The notes: generated by a model from the letters alone, not told the origin. Numbered from the stretch's first letter, positions 34,973 through 42,950 are shown. The stretch is 43,738 nt of DNA from Terrimonas_B sp041743125 (GCA_041743125.1 JBGTNK010000214.1:1-43738); one strand, 5' to 3'. A program made the numbers and translations.

Positions 34973-35443
34973 CTACTTTTTCTTTTTAGAAAGTCCATGT
35001 TTTCCAAAATCGATGAGTTGCCTGGGCTCTATATATCCCCGGGTGAAGGTAACGAGGTTACCATCTCCATCTGCAATGATCAGGGTGGGATAAGCTGTGA
35101 CCTGAAACTTTTCAGCTAGTGCAGGCCCGTCGCCCTTTTCCATATCGATAGCAACATTTATAAAATTCTTATTAAAAAATTCACCTGCTTCACTATCCGG
35201 GAAGGTATTCTTCTTTAATAATTTGCATGGGCCGCACCAGGTTGTATATGCATCAAGAAAAATCAATTTATTTTGCTTTTTTGCTTCTGCCAAAGCTTTA
35301 CTCCAGCTGGGCTCAATAAACCGGATACCGCCTTCTATTTCAATGTCAGCATTTCTATCTTTTACATCTTGCTTCGTCCATGGAGCAAATGACATTAATA
35401 GCATAATGGAAATAACCGACAACAGGGAAACAATAATCTTCAT
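34973..35443 (-). CDS. Exported thioredoxin-family protein
   Basis: Start chosen at ATG 35443 (156 residues) because it opens directly into a signal peptide (MKIIVSLLSVISIMLLMSFA); a start at 35467 adds eight residues. The thioredoxin_7-type fold has DAYTTWCGPCKLLKKNTF as the active site, NFINVAIDMEKGDGPALAE and the cis-proline motif VTAYPTLIIAD. The C-terminus ends in four or more Lys. It probably reduces disulfides in the periplasm. It lies between a membrane protein gene and the GDCCVxC gene on the same strand, with gaps of 120 and 161 bases. Confidence 0.85.
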   Translation of the reverse strand: MKIIVSLLSVISIMLLMSFAPWTKQDVKDRNADIEIEGGIRFIEPSWSKALAEAKKQNKLIFLDAYTTWCGPCKLLKKNTFPDSEAGEFFNKNFINVAIDMEKGDGPALAEKFQVTAYPTLIIADGDGNLVTFTRGYIEPRQLIDFGKHGLSKKKK

Positions 35444-35604
35444 GTGTATATTTTTAAATAAAGACAACCGGGTTAAATATTCCTTACAGGCAAATTGATG
35501 TTTAACAAAGTTTTTGATGATTCCTGCAAATTACCATTTCAAGATATTAAATGCAACTGGAACGGGCAAGCAATGCAGGAATTATTATAAGTACGATCTA
35601 CTCT

Positions 35605-35811
35605 TTAACAGCAACCTGCTTTTTGTTGTATATCCGGACATTTTACCGATCCATAGGAACAATAAACGCAACAGTCACCCTCTTTAGGTTTAATTACCCG
35701 GGCACATTTTTCACATGTATAAAAATACAGGCAGGAATTAACCTCCATTTCTTCCTTCTTTTGATATCCGCAAGAGGGACAAGTGATCAGGGAATGTAGA
35801 ATTAATTGCAT
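35605..35811 (-). CDS. GDCCVxC domain-containing zinc-ribbon protein
   Basis: Start chosen at ATG 35811 (68 residues); a longer frame to 35886 adds 25 residues without family likeness. The protein has CPSC (11-14), CEKC (33-36), the name-giving GDCCVYCSYG (46-55), KCP (57-59) and a final CC. The first two pairs make a zinc ribbon. In some relatives the first Cys of the central motif is selenocysteine; here both codons are ordinary Cys (TGT/TGC). The family is often found with mercury or metal transport genes; none is adjacent here. It lies downstream of the sigma/anti-sigma pair, 206 bases away. Confidence 0.75.
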   Translation of the reverse strand: MQLILHSLITCPSCGYQKKEEMEVNSCLYFYTCEKCARVIKPKEGDCCVYCSYGSVKCPDIQQKAGCC

Positions 35812-36017
35812 AACAAAATATTTACTATTTATTCCGGGCTGAAGATGCTGAGCAAGCATGGAAGATAACCGTAGCAACACCAACAATTAATTTTGCATTT
35901 AACGTAGAGCTGAGGCCCATTGTAAGCAAATTAAGTTTTGAGACATAAGAGTATTCATGGATCCGCAACGGCTTAGGTTATAATTTAGAAACAGTCCCGG
36001 CTGTCGTTCAATGCCTG

Positions 36018-36284
36018 TTATTTTCCTGGAAGTTCCTGTTCAAGCAATCTCCCGATTTTTTCTCTTGTAAAAAAAGGCATCTCCTCTTCCGCCATCACGT
36101 GCCGGGCCTCTTTAGCAATTTCAAGACTTTGCTTTTCAAATTTTTTGCAGAGCACACACATGGACGTATGCCATGATAATTTTATTCTTGCCATAAGAGA
36201 TAATTTGCCTTCCTCTTTTTTAGCCATTAACAAGGTGGCTTCATTACAACTGATCATCAGGAATTTCATCATCAACTTTTTCAT
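36018..36284 (-). CDS. Small zinc-binding anti-sigma factor (ZAS type)
   Basis: The 88-residue protein begins 6 bp after the ECF sigma gene, the usual place for an anti-sigma factor. It has SCNEAT (C13) and the zinc motif H39-x3-C43-x2-C46 (WHTSMCVLCKK). The C-terminal helix is amphipathic and could bind the sigma factor. There is no membrane helix, so it is a soluble, ZAS-like regulator that could respond to oxidants or metals through its cysteines. The length is short for the group. Confidence 0.75.
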   Translation of the reverse strand: MKKLMMKFLMISCNEATLLMAKKEEGKLSLMARIKLSWHTSMCVLCKKFEKQSLEIAKEARHVMAEEEMPFFTREKIGRLLEQELPGK

Positions 36285-36290
36285 ATATTT

Positions 36291-36863
36291 TCAGGTTTTT
36301 AACCATTTTTTTTCAACGCACTCACGCATTTGCAGCCTTGCCCGGTGAATCAATATCCAGTAGTTAGACGGGGTTATATTTAATACCTTACAGATATCTC
36401 CGGAGTTCATATCCTCCATATACTTCAGAATAAAAACATTTTTTTGCATGGTTTTCAAATGATCTTTACATCCCGCTATGATCTGCTGTATTTCTTTTCG
36501 CTCCACCAGGCTGCTGGCCGGCTGCCAGTCATTTGGCATCCGGGATTCAACCCAACCTCCCTCCTCATTAAACCAATGATCATCCATTATATGCATGTCG
36601 GGAATGGCCAATACAGCCTGCTCAGTTGATCTTTTCCGGTAATGATCAATAATTTTATTTTTCAGAATGGCAAAAAGCCAGTTCTTTTCCGATGCTTCTC
36701 CTTTATAATTTTCCAACCCTTTTAATGCGGATAAAAAAGTATCCTGCACCAGGTCTTCCGCTATCGAAGTGTCATTTACCCTGGGTAAGGCATACTGATA
36801 CAACAAATCGCCATATTGTTCCAACCATTTTTGAGGATCAGCTTTGGATTTTAATTTTTCCAT
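36291..36863 (-). CDS. ECF-type RNA polymerase sigma factor
   Basis: Start chosen at ATG 36863 (190 residues); an upstream frame to 36896 is less likely. Region 2 shows SIAEDLVQDTFLSALKG and NWLFAILKNKIIDHYRK (-10 recognition side). Region 4 shows MNSGDICKVLNITPSNYWIL with IHRARLQMRECVEKKW (helix-turn-helix for -35 recognition). The linker is long (80-115) with several Trp. It is followed 6 bp on by its anti-sigma factor. On the other side and divergent is a Crp/Fnr regulator. Targets could include the GDCCVxC, thioredoxin and DUF6789 genes downstream. Confidence 0.88.
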   Translation of the reverse strand: MEKLKSKADPQKWLEQYGDLLYQYALPRVNDTSIAEDLVQDTFLSALKGLENYKGEASEKNWLFAILKNKIIDHYRKRSTEQAVLAIPDMHIMDDHWFNEEGGWVESRMPNDWQPASSLVERKEIQQIIAGCKDHLKTMQKNVFILKYMEDMNSGDICKVLNITPSNYWILIHRARLQMRECVEKKWLKT

Positions 36864-37083
36864 TTTAAGAAAACGGGATTTATGTAAATATAACAAAATT
36901 GAATGCTGCCATGCCGACGAAGTACAACCGGGATTGACGCATTGAAACTTTTGTAAGGTATTTGAAAGTTATCCGTCTCCCTGTATATCGTTTGACATTC
37001 ATTGCAAGCGAGGAATAAGTATGGATAATGATCTTCAATATGATTTGTAATGGATAACCTGTTGGCGGAATAAATTGTTAAAG

Positions 37084-37773
37084 ATGAATACTTCACTAAT
37101 AAACACAAGAAGCTCAGCAACATCATTTAAAAAAAATTCAATGACTGGAACCATTACCGCAATGGAAATACTTCACCTCCAGGACGCTGGTGTTTCGAGA
37201 CAAATTAACCAGGATAAGATTATTCATATATCGGATGCTTCACCCCGTTATGTTTATTTATTGAAGAATGGCCTGGTCAAAATATCAAACATCAGCGAAA
37301 CCCATGAAGAAGTGATAAAGTATTTCGTTAAACCGGGAGGCATCTTTGGTGAACTCAATATTTTGGACAATGAAAAAAGACAGGAGATCGCGGTGCCGCT
37401 TCAAGATTGCGAAGTATGCTTTATTCCCGTAGAAAAGGTGGTGCAGCTGATGGCAACATATCATTCCGTTAATAAATATATCCAGGCGGTAATGGGTGAG
37501 CGGATCAGGAAAATGGAAGACCGGATGTTTTCATTAATGCTGAAAGATGTAAAGGACCGGATACTGGATTTTCTGAAGGAATTTGTGAAAGAATTCGGAG
37601 AGCCGGTAAACGGGGGATACAAGGCCGGTAACTTTCTCACCCATGAGGATATAGCAAAAATAACGGCCACCAGCCGGCAATCCGTTACGGGTTCATTGGT
37701 ATATCTTAAGAAACACGGACTCATTGACTACGACAACAAAAGCATAAGTGTATTTAAATTTCCAATGGTTTAA
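37084..37773 (+). CDS. Crp/Fnr-family transcription regulator
   Basis: Start chosen at ATG 37084 (229 residues). The cyclic-nucleotide-binding fold spans about 30-140 (SPRYVYLLKNGLVKISNI, VKPGGIFGELNIL). The winged helix has LTHEDIAKITATSRQSVTGS, with SRQSVTGSLVYLKKHGLI as the recognition part. The Arg and Ser that bind cAMP in Crp are not seen in the usual place and no N-terminal Fnr-type Cys cluster is present, so the signal is unknown. It is divergent from the ECF sigma gene across 220 bases. Confidence 0.87.
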   Translation: MNTSLINTRSSATSFKKNSMTGTITAMEILHLQDAGVSRQINQDKIIHISDASPRYVYLLKNGLVKISNISETHEEVIKYFVKPGGIFGELNILDNEKRQEIAVPLQDCEVCFIPVEKVVQLMATYHSVNKYIQAVMGERIRKMEDRMFSLMLKDVKDRILDFLKEFVKEFGEPVNGGYKAGNFLTHEDIAKITATSRQSVTGSLVYLKKHGLIDYDNKSISVFKFPMV

Positions 37774-37822
37774 ATAACTTCTATTATCATCGTTGAACCA
37801 GGAAGGCTGGCTGATTCTTCCA

Positions 37823-38614
37823 TCACTCCCCGCTTTGGAAATTATGAAGTACTTCGTCCCAATTATAGGGTTTGAACTTTATGGCGTAGCCGTTTACATT
37901 CTTGTTAAGAACTTCACTAATAATTCGCCTGATCCCCTTTTTACCGCCGAAATCACCAATGAACCAATCCATGGTCTTCGTAACCCGTATTTCCTTTTTG
38001 GTATCATCGATTTTGGTATCGGCAGCAAGAAAAGATCGGGTGGCGAGGTCTAATTGCCTGTCAATATTTTCAAAAGTATAAAAAGCAATGGGAGGACAAC
38101 TTCTGGCACCGCAGTTAAGAGCAAAATGAATGCGGTAATCAATTTTTAATACAGCCAGTTGTTTAATGAGTTTGCCCGGGAATAATCTGGCAAAATAACC
38201 TTTGCTATATTTCCAGCGATATTTCCTTAAGATACCATGTTCAATATCATCCAGGCTAAACTTTCGCCCGGCTATTAATACCAATTTTCCGCTGAATATT
38301 TCGGGTCTTCCCTTTTTCTCCCTTACAGCCAGCACCTGGAACCAGGCATTGTATATATTCAGCCAAAAAGTTTTCTTTGCTTCGTCGGTGGGTAAGCCAT
38401 TTTTTAATTTACTAAGGTCCAGCCCGGCAAGCTTCTTTTCAATTTCTTCCGTAGGCTCTCCTGTTTTTACATGATAAAGAAGTTCTCCCGAAAGTTTTAT
38501 TAATGATGTATCGGGAAGAATGTCATTTCCAGGTTTTGAAAAAGGATGAGCATAAATAAATCCGGTATTCAATAAAATCAGCAAAAAAAATATTCTTCGC
38601 AAAAAAATCGTCAT
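37823..38614 (-). CDS. Exported DUF547 domain protein
   Basis: The 263-residue protein has a signal peptide (1-22, ending YAH). The DUF547 core is clear: KTFWLNIYNAWFQVLAV and DYRIHFALNCGARSCPP, followed by FYTFENIDRQLDLATRSFL. The conserved Cys pair and His of the core suggest a catalytic or metal site, and the fold is related to papain-like proteins, but no activity is settled. GGAGGA stands 12 to 17 bases before the ATG, one of the few clear Shine-Dalgarno sites here. The gene is convergent with the Crp/Fnr gene, 49 bases apart. Confidence 0.85.
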   Translation of the reverse strand: MTIFLRRIFFLLILLNTGFIYAHPFSKPGNDILPDTSLIKLSGELLYHVKTGEPTEEIEKKLAGLDLSKLKNGLPTDEAKKTFWLNIYNAWFQVLAVREKKGRPEIFSGKLVLIAGRKFSLDDIEHGILRKYRWKYSKGYFARLFPGKLIKQLAVLKIDYRIHFALNCGARSCPPIAFYTFENIDRQLDLATRSFLAADTKIDDTKKEIRVTKTMDWFIGDFGGKKGIRRIISEVLNKNVNGYAIKFKPYNWDEVLHNFQSGE

Positions 38615-38916
38615 TGCATTCTCCTCCGGTTGTTTCGTTACCTTTTAAAAAGTTATAGACGTATGAACAGGCTATAGCTTACAAAAAAATTCTGAAGCTG
38701 GTGTACTTTGGAATTAACGTATTAACTGCCAAATTGGTTTTTGCTTTTTGTTGCTGGCTCCTTATACTTCCCATCTTATAACCCGGGTTTAAACAAAACC
38801 TGTTATTTTTAAAAAAAGTAAATAGATCGCCCGCCGAATTTTAAATTGCGGGCTATTCAATTCCATTCACTGAATTTCGAATAAACTAATTAATTCAAAT
38901 AAATAATTTACTGCTT
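38615..38916. other. Divergent gene-free stretch with one hairpin
   Basis: This holds no gene. GCCCGC (38829-38834) and GCGGGC (38848-38853) pair around an AT-rich loop, with further pairing outside (ATAG and CTAT). It lies between the divergent DUF547 and enolase-superfamily genes and may be a regulatory hairpin. Confidence 0.45.
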
Positions 38917-40173
38917 ATGCCATCCAACAGAAGACAATTTTTAAACGCTGCCATCCTGGGCACTGCGGCCGCTACCCTGCCAACGGCTTGTAAAACGCAG
39001 GGACTTGCCAAAGGTGCTGCTGCCAATTATGAAAAATTGGATATCGTATTAAAACAACCCGTGTTTAAAAAGGAATTATTTCCATCCCCCGTCATCATTG
39101 AAAAACTGGAATTGCTGCGGTATAAGGATAATTTTATTTGCAGGGTAAGGTCCGCAGATGCTGTTGAAGGTTTTTCATTCGGGCAGAATAACCAGCTAAA
39201 ATCATTACACCCAATTTTTGTCAATCGTATGCAGGACTTTTTTATTGGCAAAGACGCCCGTAATATTGAGCAGTTGCTCGAGGAGGTATTTGTTCACCAG
39301 AGTAATTACAAATTGCAAAGCGTGGCGTTGTGGGTGCCGCTGGCTACTATTGAGTTTGCAATTCTTGACTTGCTGGGCAGAATGGCTAAAAAGCCTTTGG
39401 GTGATCTTGTTGGAAAGGTGGAACCCGGAGCCATTGCGGTGTACCAGGCCAATAGCGAACGGGACATTACTGCTGAGTTAACCATTGAACATTTAAAAGA
39501 AGAGCTTGCTGTTACAAAGGCCAGGGCCATTAAGTTTAAGGTAGGTGGCCGGATGAGCCACCCGGAGTTCCCGGTTGGAAGAAGTGAAAAGCTGATTCCG
39601 CTGGTACGCAAGACATTTGGTGACGACATGGTGATCTCAGCCGATTCCAATGGCTCTTATGATGTAAAGGAAGCCATAAAGATTGGCAGGATGATGGAGG
39701 ATTATAATTACGATTTCTATGAAGAGCCGGTTCCTTTTGACTGGTACGAAGAAACAAAACAGGTGGCCGATGCATTAAAAATTCCGGTGGCAGGTGGCGA
39801 GCAGGAGCCCAGCTTGCATAACTTCAGGTGGCTGACAGGTAATGATGCCTTGCAGGTGATACAGGTTGATATGTTTTATTTTGGTGGTATGATACGATCC
39901 ATGAAAGTGGCTAGAATGGCAGAGGCGATGGGAAAAATAGTTACTCCCCACGTTTCAGATATCGGTTATATCTATATGATGCATTTTGTCTCCGCTATCA
40001 GGAATGCCGGACGATTTCATGAATACAAATCTTTCAAACTCGATTTTCCTTTTGAATGTAAAACATCATCGCTGGTGCCGGAAAATGGATTGGTAACAGT
40101 GCCAACCGGTCCGGGACTTGGTATTGATATCGACCCGGATTTTATTAAGAAGCATATTGTTTTGACGAAGTAG
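38917..40173 (+). CDS. Tat-exported enolase-superfamily enzyme (mandelate racemase/muconate lactonizing family)
   Basis: The 418-residue protein has a twin-arginine-like start (NRRQFLNAA, 4-12) and a possible lipobox (PTAC, C25), so it is likely a periplasmic lipoprotein. The barrel holds the full mandelate-racemase set: K206-x-K208 (AIKFKVGG), metal ligands D243 (SADSNGSYD), E269 or E270 (YEEPVPFDW) and E295 (AGGEQEPS), and H345 (TPHVSDIG) as the second base. D318 (QVDMFYFGG) can form the His-Asp dyad. It probably takes a proton next to the carboxylate of a sugar acid, giving dehydration or racemisation. Export is unusual for this superfamily. Confidence 0.87.
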   Translation: MPSNRRQFLNAAILGTAAATLPTACKTQGLAKGAAANYEKLDIVLKQPVFKKELFPSPVIIEKLELLRYKDNFICRVRSADAVEGFSFGQNNQLKSLHPIFVNRMQDFFIGKDARNIEQLLEEVFVHQSNYKLQSVALWVPLATIEFAILDLLGRMAKKPLGDLVGKVEPGAIAVYQANSERDITAELTIEHLKEELAVTKARAIKFKVGGRMSHPEFPVGRSEKLIPLVRKTFGDDMVISADSNGSYDVKEAIKIGRMMEDYNYDFYEEPVPFDWYEETKQVADALKIPVAGGEQEPSLHNFRWLTGNDALQVIQVDMFYFGGMIRSMKVARMAEAMGKIVTPHVSDIGYIYMMHFVSAIRNAGRFHEYKSFKLDFPFECKTSSLVPENGLVTVPTGPGLGIDIDPDFIKKHIVLTK

Positions 40174-40298
40174 AAACTAGGGTGCAAACTTGGTTGAATT
40201 ATTTATATTTTTTTATTTTTCGAACACTAAGCAGACATGATGAAACGGTTAATTAGAGAACTACGGACGAAAAAGAATCAAATAATTCAGGCAAAGGG

Positions 40299-40664
40299 TT
40301 AAATAAATCTAATATTTTCTATTTCATGCTTAATAAAAAAAGCACAGGCTTCGTTATTATCTGAAAATTCAACAACTGGCGTGTCCCCTTTTTTAATGTC
40401 GAAGTATCCCACAATATGTCTGTTGTTTTCTAATTCTTTCAAATACCAACCAGAAGATGCTCGCTTATCATTCGAAAAGAGCTTCCATTCATTTATACAT
40501 TCAGGATGCCGTTTAAGCACTTTGCTAATATCTTCCTGGTTAATCTGATCGGCTATTTCAAAATAGCCAGTATCTCTTAATAATTCGTGGATTGATTTAT
40601 TTCCAAGACTTCTAAATAGCTTAGGAAGATGTATTATTTTTTCGATTGTGTATTCTATGCTCAT
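40299..40664 (-). CDS. Small protein of unknown function (orphan)
   Basis: The 121-residue protein is open from ATG 40664 to TAA near 40299 and has a normal, balanced composition: helices in the first half (LPKLFRSLGNKSIHELLRDT, INQEDISKVLKRHPECINEW) and strands in the second (SGWYLKELENNRHIVGYFD, TPVVEFSDNN). There is no signal peptide or membrane helix. The size and mixed fold are reminiscent of immunity proteins, but no toxin gene is near and no family is recognised. It sits at the edge of a repeat-rich patch. Confidence 0.65.
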   Translation of the reverse strand: MSIEYTIEKIIHLPKLFRSLGNKSIHELLRDTGYFEIADQINQEDISKVLKRHPECINEWKLFSNDKRASSGWYLKELENNRHIVGYFDIKKGDTPVVEFSDNNEACAFFIKHEIENIRFI

Positions 40665-40681
40665 TTGAATTTGTTTCGAAT

Positions 40682-40721
40682 CCGGGTCTCACTCAGGATT
40701 TACGCATGGCTCTGGACCCGG
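40682..40721. repeat. Inverted repeat at the edge of the repeat patch
   Basis: CCGGGTC (40682-40688) and GACCCGG (40715-40721) are perfect inverted copies with 26 bases between. It lies just upstream of the orphan small gene and before the first of three longer inverted-repeat elements. Confidence 0.45.
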
Positions 40722-40794
40722 CGCAAAAATAAAAGTATTGAACTTGGCCTACCGTTACACAATGCTCAATGTCCCATGGCCTGTGCATCTTTCC

Positions 40795-40855
40795 CGACGA
40801 GTCTCCTCACGCATGAGTTAACAAATTTCCGGAATCTCCGAAGAGGGACTCGTCG
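40795..40855. repeat. REPIN-like inverted-repeat element, copy 1
   Basis: A 61-bp element is bounded by CGACGAGTC (40795-40803) and GACTCGTCG (40847-40855), perfect inverted copies. The middle shares TTAACAAATTTCCGGAATCT with copy 2. Confidence 0.8.
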
Positions 40856-40876
40856 TTTTAATAACCCATCACTTCT

Positions 40877-41023
40877 TTACTTTCCGCCATCAAAGTTCAT
40901 ATACTCCCGGTAATCCCTTACTTCATAAATTCCTTTATTCCCTTCGGTGAATTGTATTAGAGGAAGCCAGGCATGGTTGATAAAAGAAAAATACCGGTGT
41001 TGATTATTTTCTAATTTCTTCCC
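40877..41023 (-). pseudogene. Orphan gene tail, copy 1 of a tandem pair
   Basis: The minus-strand frame ends at TAA 40877-40879 and reads QHRYFSFINHAWLPLIQF, then TEGNKGIYEVRDYREYMN, then FDGGK. It is protein-like but has no start: upstream it runs into the edge of inverted-repeat element 2 at 41024-41032 and then a stop. A second copy lies 229 bases to the right. The parent family is not recognised. Confidence 0.55.
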
Positions 41024-41084
41024 CGACGAGTCTGCTCACTCAAGAATTAACAAATTTCCGGAATCTCAGAAGAGGGACTCGTCG
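41024..41084. repeat. REPIN-like inverted-repeat element, copy 2
   Basis: It has the same 61-bp length and the same perfect ends as copy 1: CGACGAGTC (41024-41032) and GACTCGTCG (41076-41084). It starts exactly 229 bases after copy 1. Confidence 0.8.
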
Positions 41085-41105
41085 TTTTAATAACCTGTCA
41101 CTTCT

Positions 41106-41234
41106 TTACTCTTCTTCACCAAAGTTCATATACTCCCGGTAATCCCTTCCTTCATAAATTCCTTTATTCCCTTCGGTGAATTGTATTAGTGGAAGCCAGG
41201 CATGGTTGGTAAAAGTAAATACCTGTGTGATTAT
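41106..41234 (-). pseudogene. Orphan gene tail, copy 2 of a tandem pair
   Basis: The minus-strand frame ends at TAA 41106-41108 and reads FTFTNHAWLPLIQF, then TEGNKGIYEGRDYREYMN, then FGEEE. It matches copy 1 closely except for the last residues and the upstream end, where an indel shifts the frame and a TAA (41235-41237) closes it. It has no start codon of its own. Confidence 0.55.
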
Positions 41235-41272
41235 TTACTAATGTAAAGACATAGAAGAAAAATACGGTATTC

Positions 41273-41332
41273 CGACAAGTCCATCCGCTGATTTTCTCTA
41301 ACATGAGATTACCGTCCGGAGGAGACTCGTCG
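41273..41332. repeat. REPIN-like inverted-repeat element, copy 3 (diverged)
   Basis: The ends CGACAAGTC (41273-41281) and GACTCGTCG (41324-41332) are inverted copies with one mismatch, and the length is 60 bp. The middle differs from copies 1 and 2 but keeps a TCCGGA-like core (GTCCGGAGGA). Confidence 0.7.
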
Positions 41333-41346
41333 CGAAAGGAAGATTA

Positions 41347-42231
41347 TTACTTACTTTTCTTATCCGAAAATTCGATATAAGTAAAACATTCCGGAACATG
41401 TGAATCCCATACCCCGTGCGAACTCCAGGCCCAGCCGCCAGAGTCATTAGCAGATCCTTTCTTTACATTAAAACGGGAAAAGTCCATCCGCCAGACGTCT
41501 CCTTCCTTCGGGGGCAGCGATCTTTGGTCCCCCTCAGCCAGTATTTTAAGTGAAGTCCATGGTATCGCTATTTCAACAGTCCATCCCTTATCCTTGTCCT
41601 TGTTATTATTGATGGTTCCTTTTACATGAACCGCCGACCGCAAACCGGGCATATCCCATTTCCAAAAACCAATCCTGCTTCCGCGGGGATGTTTATAGCC
41701 TACGCCATTAAATATCCTGGCTCCCGTTGCATCGCTTCTGAATTCCGGCAAAAGATGATAATCTTTTTTCTCGTACGCATCCAGCCAGAAGAACAACACT
41801 TCGTAAATGGTGCCGAATGAATTGATCTCAAATTCATAATAACCATCTTGTCCTGCAATGAATAACTCTACATCATTATCCTGGTATATCGGCGCATCTC
41901 TTTGCGTGTGCTTAGCTGCTATATCAGGCTCCTCAATCCAATAACCCACATACAGGTTTTGATCGTCCCACAATACAGCGGCCCGTGTATCCAGGTGAGT
42001 TTCCGCTCCTGAAATAAGATCGGTAAACCTGTTCGACCGGGAGGCATTTTGCCAAATATATTCATCCAGCTTTCCGTCAATAGTCAGCGTTTCAGTGATT
42101 TTATACGCAGTATAATGCGGTATATCTTCTTCCCTGCACCGGTCCTGTTTTTTGTAATTGGGTTGGCTATGAACGGTGGAAGTGATAAGTGTAAAAGAAA
42201 AAATAATTAAAATCAATGAAGTTTGTCTCAT
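41347..42231 (-). CDS. Exported carbohydrate-binding protein, CBM9/DOMON type
   Basis: Start chosen at ATG 42231 (294 residues), which opens into a signal peptide (MRQTSLILIIFSFTLITSTV, then HSQ). The whole mature part is one CBM9-like domain: YKITETLTIDGKLDEYIWQN, then TRAAVLWDDQNLYVGYWIEE, YQDNDVELFIAGQDGYYEFE, then GWTVEIAIPWTSLKIL and WRMDFSRFNVK. Aromatic residues that stack on sugar rings are plentiful. No catalytic domain is attached, so it binds or presents a saccharide in the periplasm or at the surface. A strong promoter stands before it. Confidence 0.85.
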   Translation of the reverse strand: MRQTSLILIIFSFTLITSTVHSQPNYKKQDRCREEDIPHYTAYKITETLTIDGKLDEYIWQNASRSNRFTDLISGAETHLDTRAAVLWDDQNLYVGYWIEEPDIAAKHTQRDAPIYQDNDVELFIAGQDGYYEFEINSFGTIYEVLFFWLDAYEKKDYHLLPEFRSDATGARIFNGVGYKHPRGSRIGFWKWDMPGLRSAVHVKGTINNNKDKDKGWTVEIAIPWTSLKILAEGDQRSLPPKEGDVWRMDFSRFNVKKGSANDSGGWAWSSHGVWDSHVPECFTYIEFSDKKSK

Positions 42232-42256
42232 GCCGGAATTTATCATTTGAGTTTTT

Positions 42257-42286
42257 CAAATATAGTTACGGACAGGTACATTCAAA
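42257..42286 (-). promoter_or_regulatory. Promoter of the CBM9-type gene
   Basis: On the minus strand TTTG (42283-42286), an 18-base spacer and TATATTTG (42257-42264) match the Bacteroidota -33/-7 pattern perfectly except for a spacer one base short. The transcript would begin near 42250 with a leader of about 20 bases. Confidence 0.65.
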
Positions 42287-42375
42287 CATTTCCTAAAGCA
42301 AACATTTACAATAAGAGTGTTAGCGGTAATTTTATAAGACCACCGTGTTCATTACAAAACTTAAAGCGCCATAAA

Positions 42376-42897
42376 ATGAAATCGAATTATATTACTGAAA
42401 GGCTTGCATTATGCGAATTGAGCTTAGCTGATACAACATTTATCAAAGACCTGGTCAATACACCCGGGTGGATGAAATTTATTGGTGACAGAAATATCAG
42501 AACAGAAGAAGATGCCAGTAATTATGTTCAAAAAATAATGAACAACAATAATATTAAATATTGGGTGGTGAAATTAAAAAATCAGCATATCAGCATCGGA
42601 ATTGTAACGTTCATTAAAAGAGATTATTTGGAACATCACGATATTGGTTTTGCCTTTCTCCCAAAATATGCCGGAAATGGATATGGCTATGAAGCTTCCT
42701 TAACAGTTTTGGATGATGCCATCAATAAAAATAATCATCGCCGGATTCTTGCCACAACTATAAAGGAAAATATTAATTCAATAAAACTGTTAGAAAAATT
42801 AGGGCTTAGTTTTGAAAAAGAAATGGAAGTTGGAAAAGATCTATTAATGATATATTCTGTTACAGATGATAAATTTTTTATTAAAGAGTTGTCTTAG
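42376..42897 (+). CDS. GNAT-family N-acetyltransferase
   Basis: Start chosen at ATG 42376 (173 residues, MKSNYITERLALCEL); a longer frame to 42223 would run through the divergent promoter and has no family likeness. The fold is RimJ/RimL-like: ITERLALCELSLADTTFIKD at the start, DIGFAFLPKYAGNGYGYEAS as the acetyl-CoA loop, and INSIKLLEKLGLSFEKEM as the typical late motif. It probably acetylates an amino group of a protein or small molecule. It is the plus-strand neighbour of the CBM9-type gene. Confidence 0.87.
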   Translation: MKSNYITERLALCELSLADTTFIKDLVNTPGWMKFIGDRNIRTEEDASNYVQKIMNNNNIKYWVVKLKNQHISIGIVTFIKRDYLEHHDIGFAFLPKYAGNGYGYEASLTVLDDAINKNNHRRILATTIKENINSIKLLEKLGLSFEKEMEVGKDLLMIYSVTDDKFFIKELS

Positions 42898-42927
42898 ACT
42901 TTTTTTAGCTAAAAATAATTATTTGAA

Positions 42928-42950
42928 GTCCATCGTTGTAAAGGATGGAC
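42928..42950 (+). terminator. Hairpin after the acetyltransferase gene
   Basis: GTCCATC (42928-42934) and GATGGAC (42944-42950) pair perfectly around nine bases, about 30 bases after the stop. There is no clear T-run, so a terminator is only likely. Confidence 0.4.

Noticed and set aside
39306..39775. Two minus-strand frames of 79 and 114 codons
   Set aside because: They lie opposite the enolase-superfamily gene, whose active-site residues are all present.
40675..40694. TTCGAATCCGGGTCTCACTC, like the T-arm end of a tRNA
   Set aside because: The five bases before it do not pair with CCGGG, and no anticodon arm or acceptor partner is seen; at most a worn attachment-site remnant.
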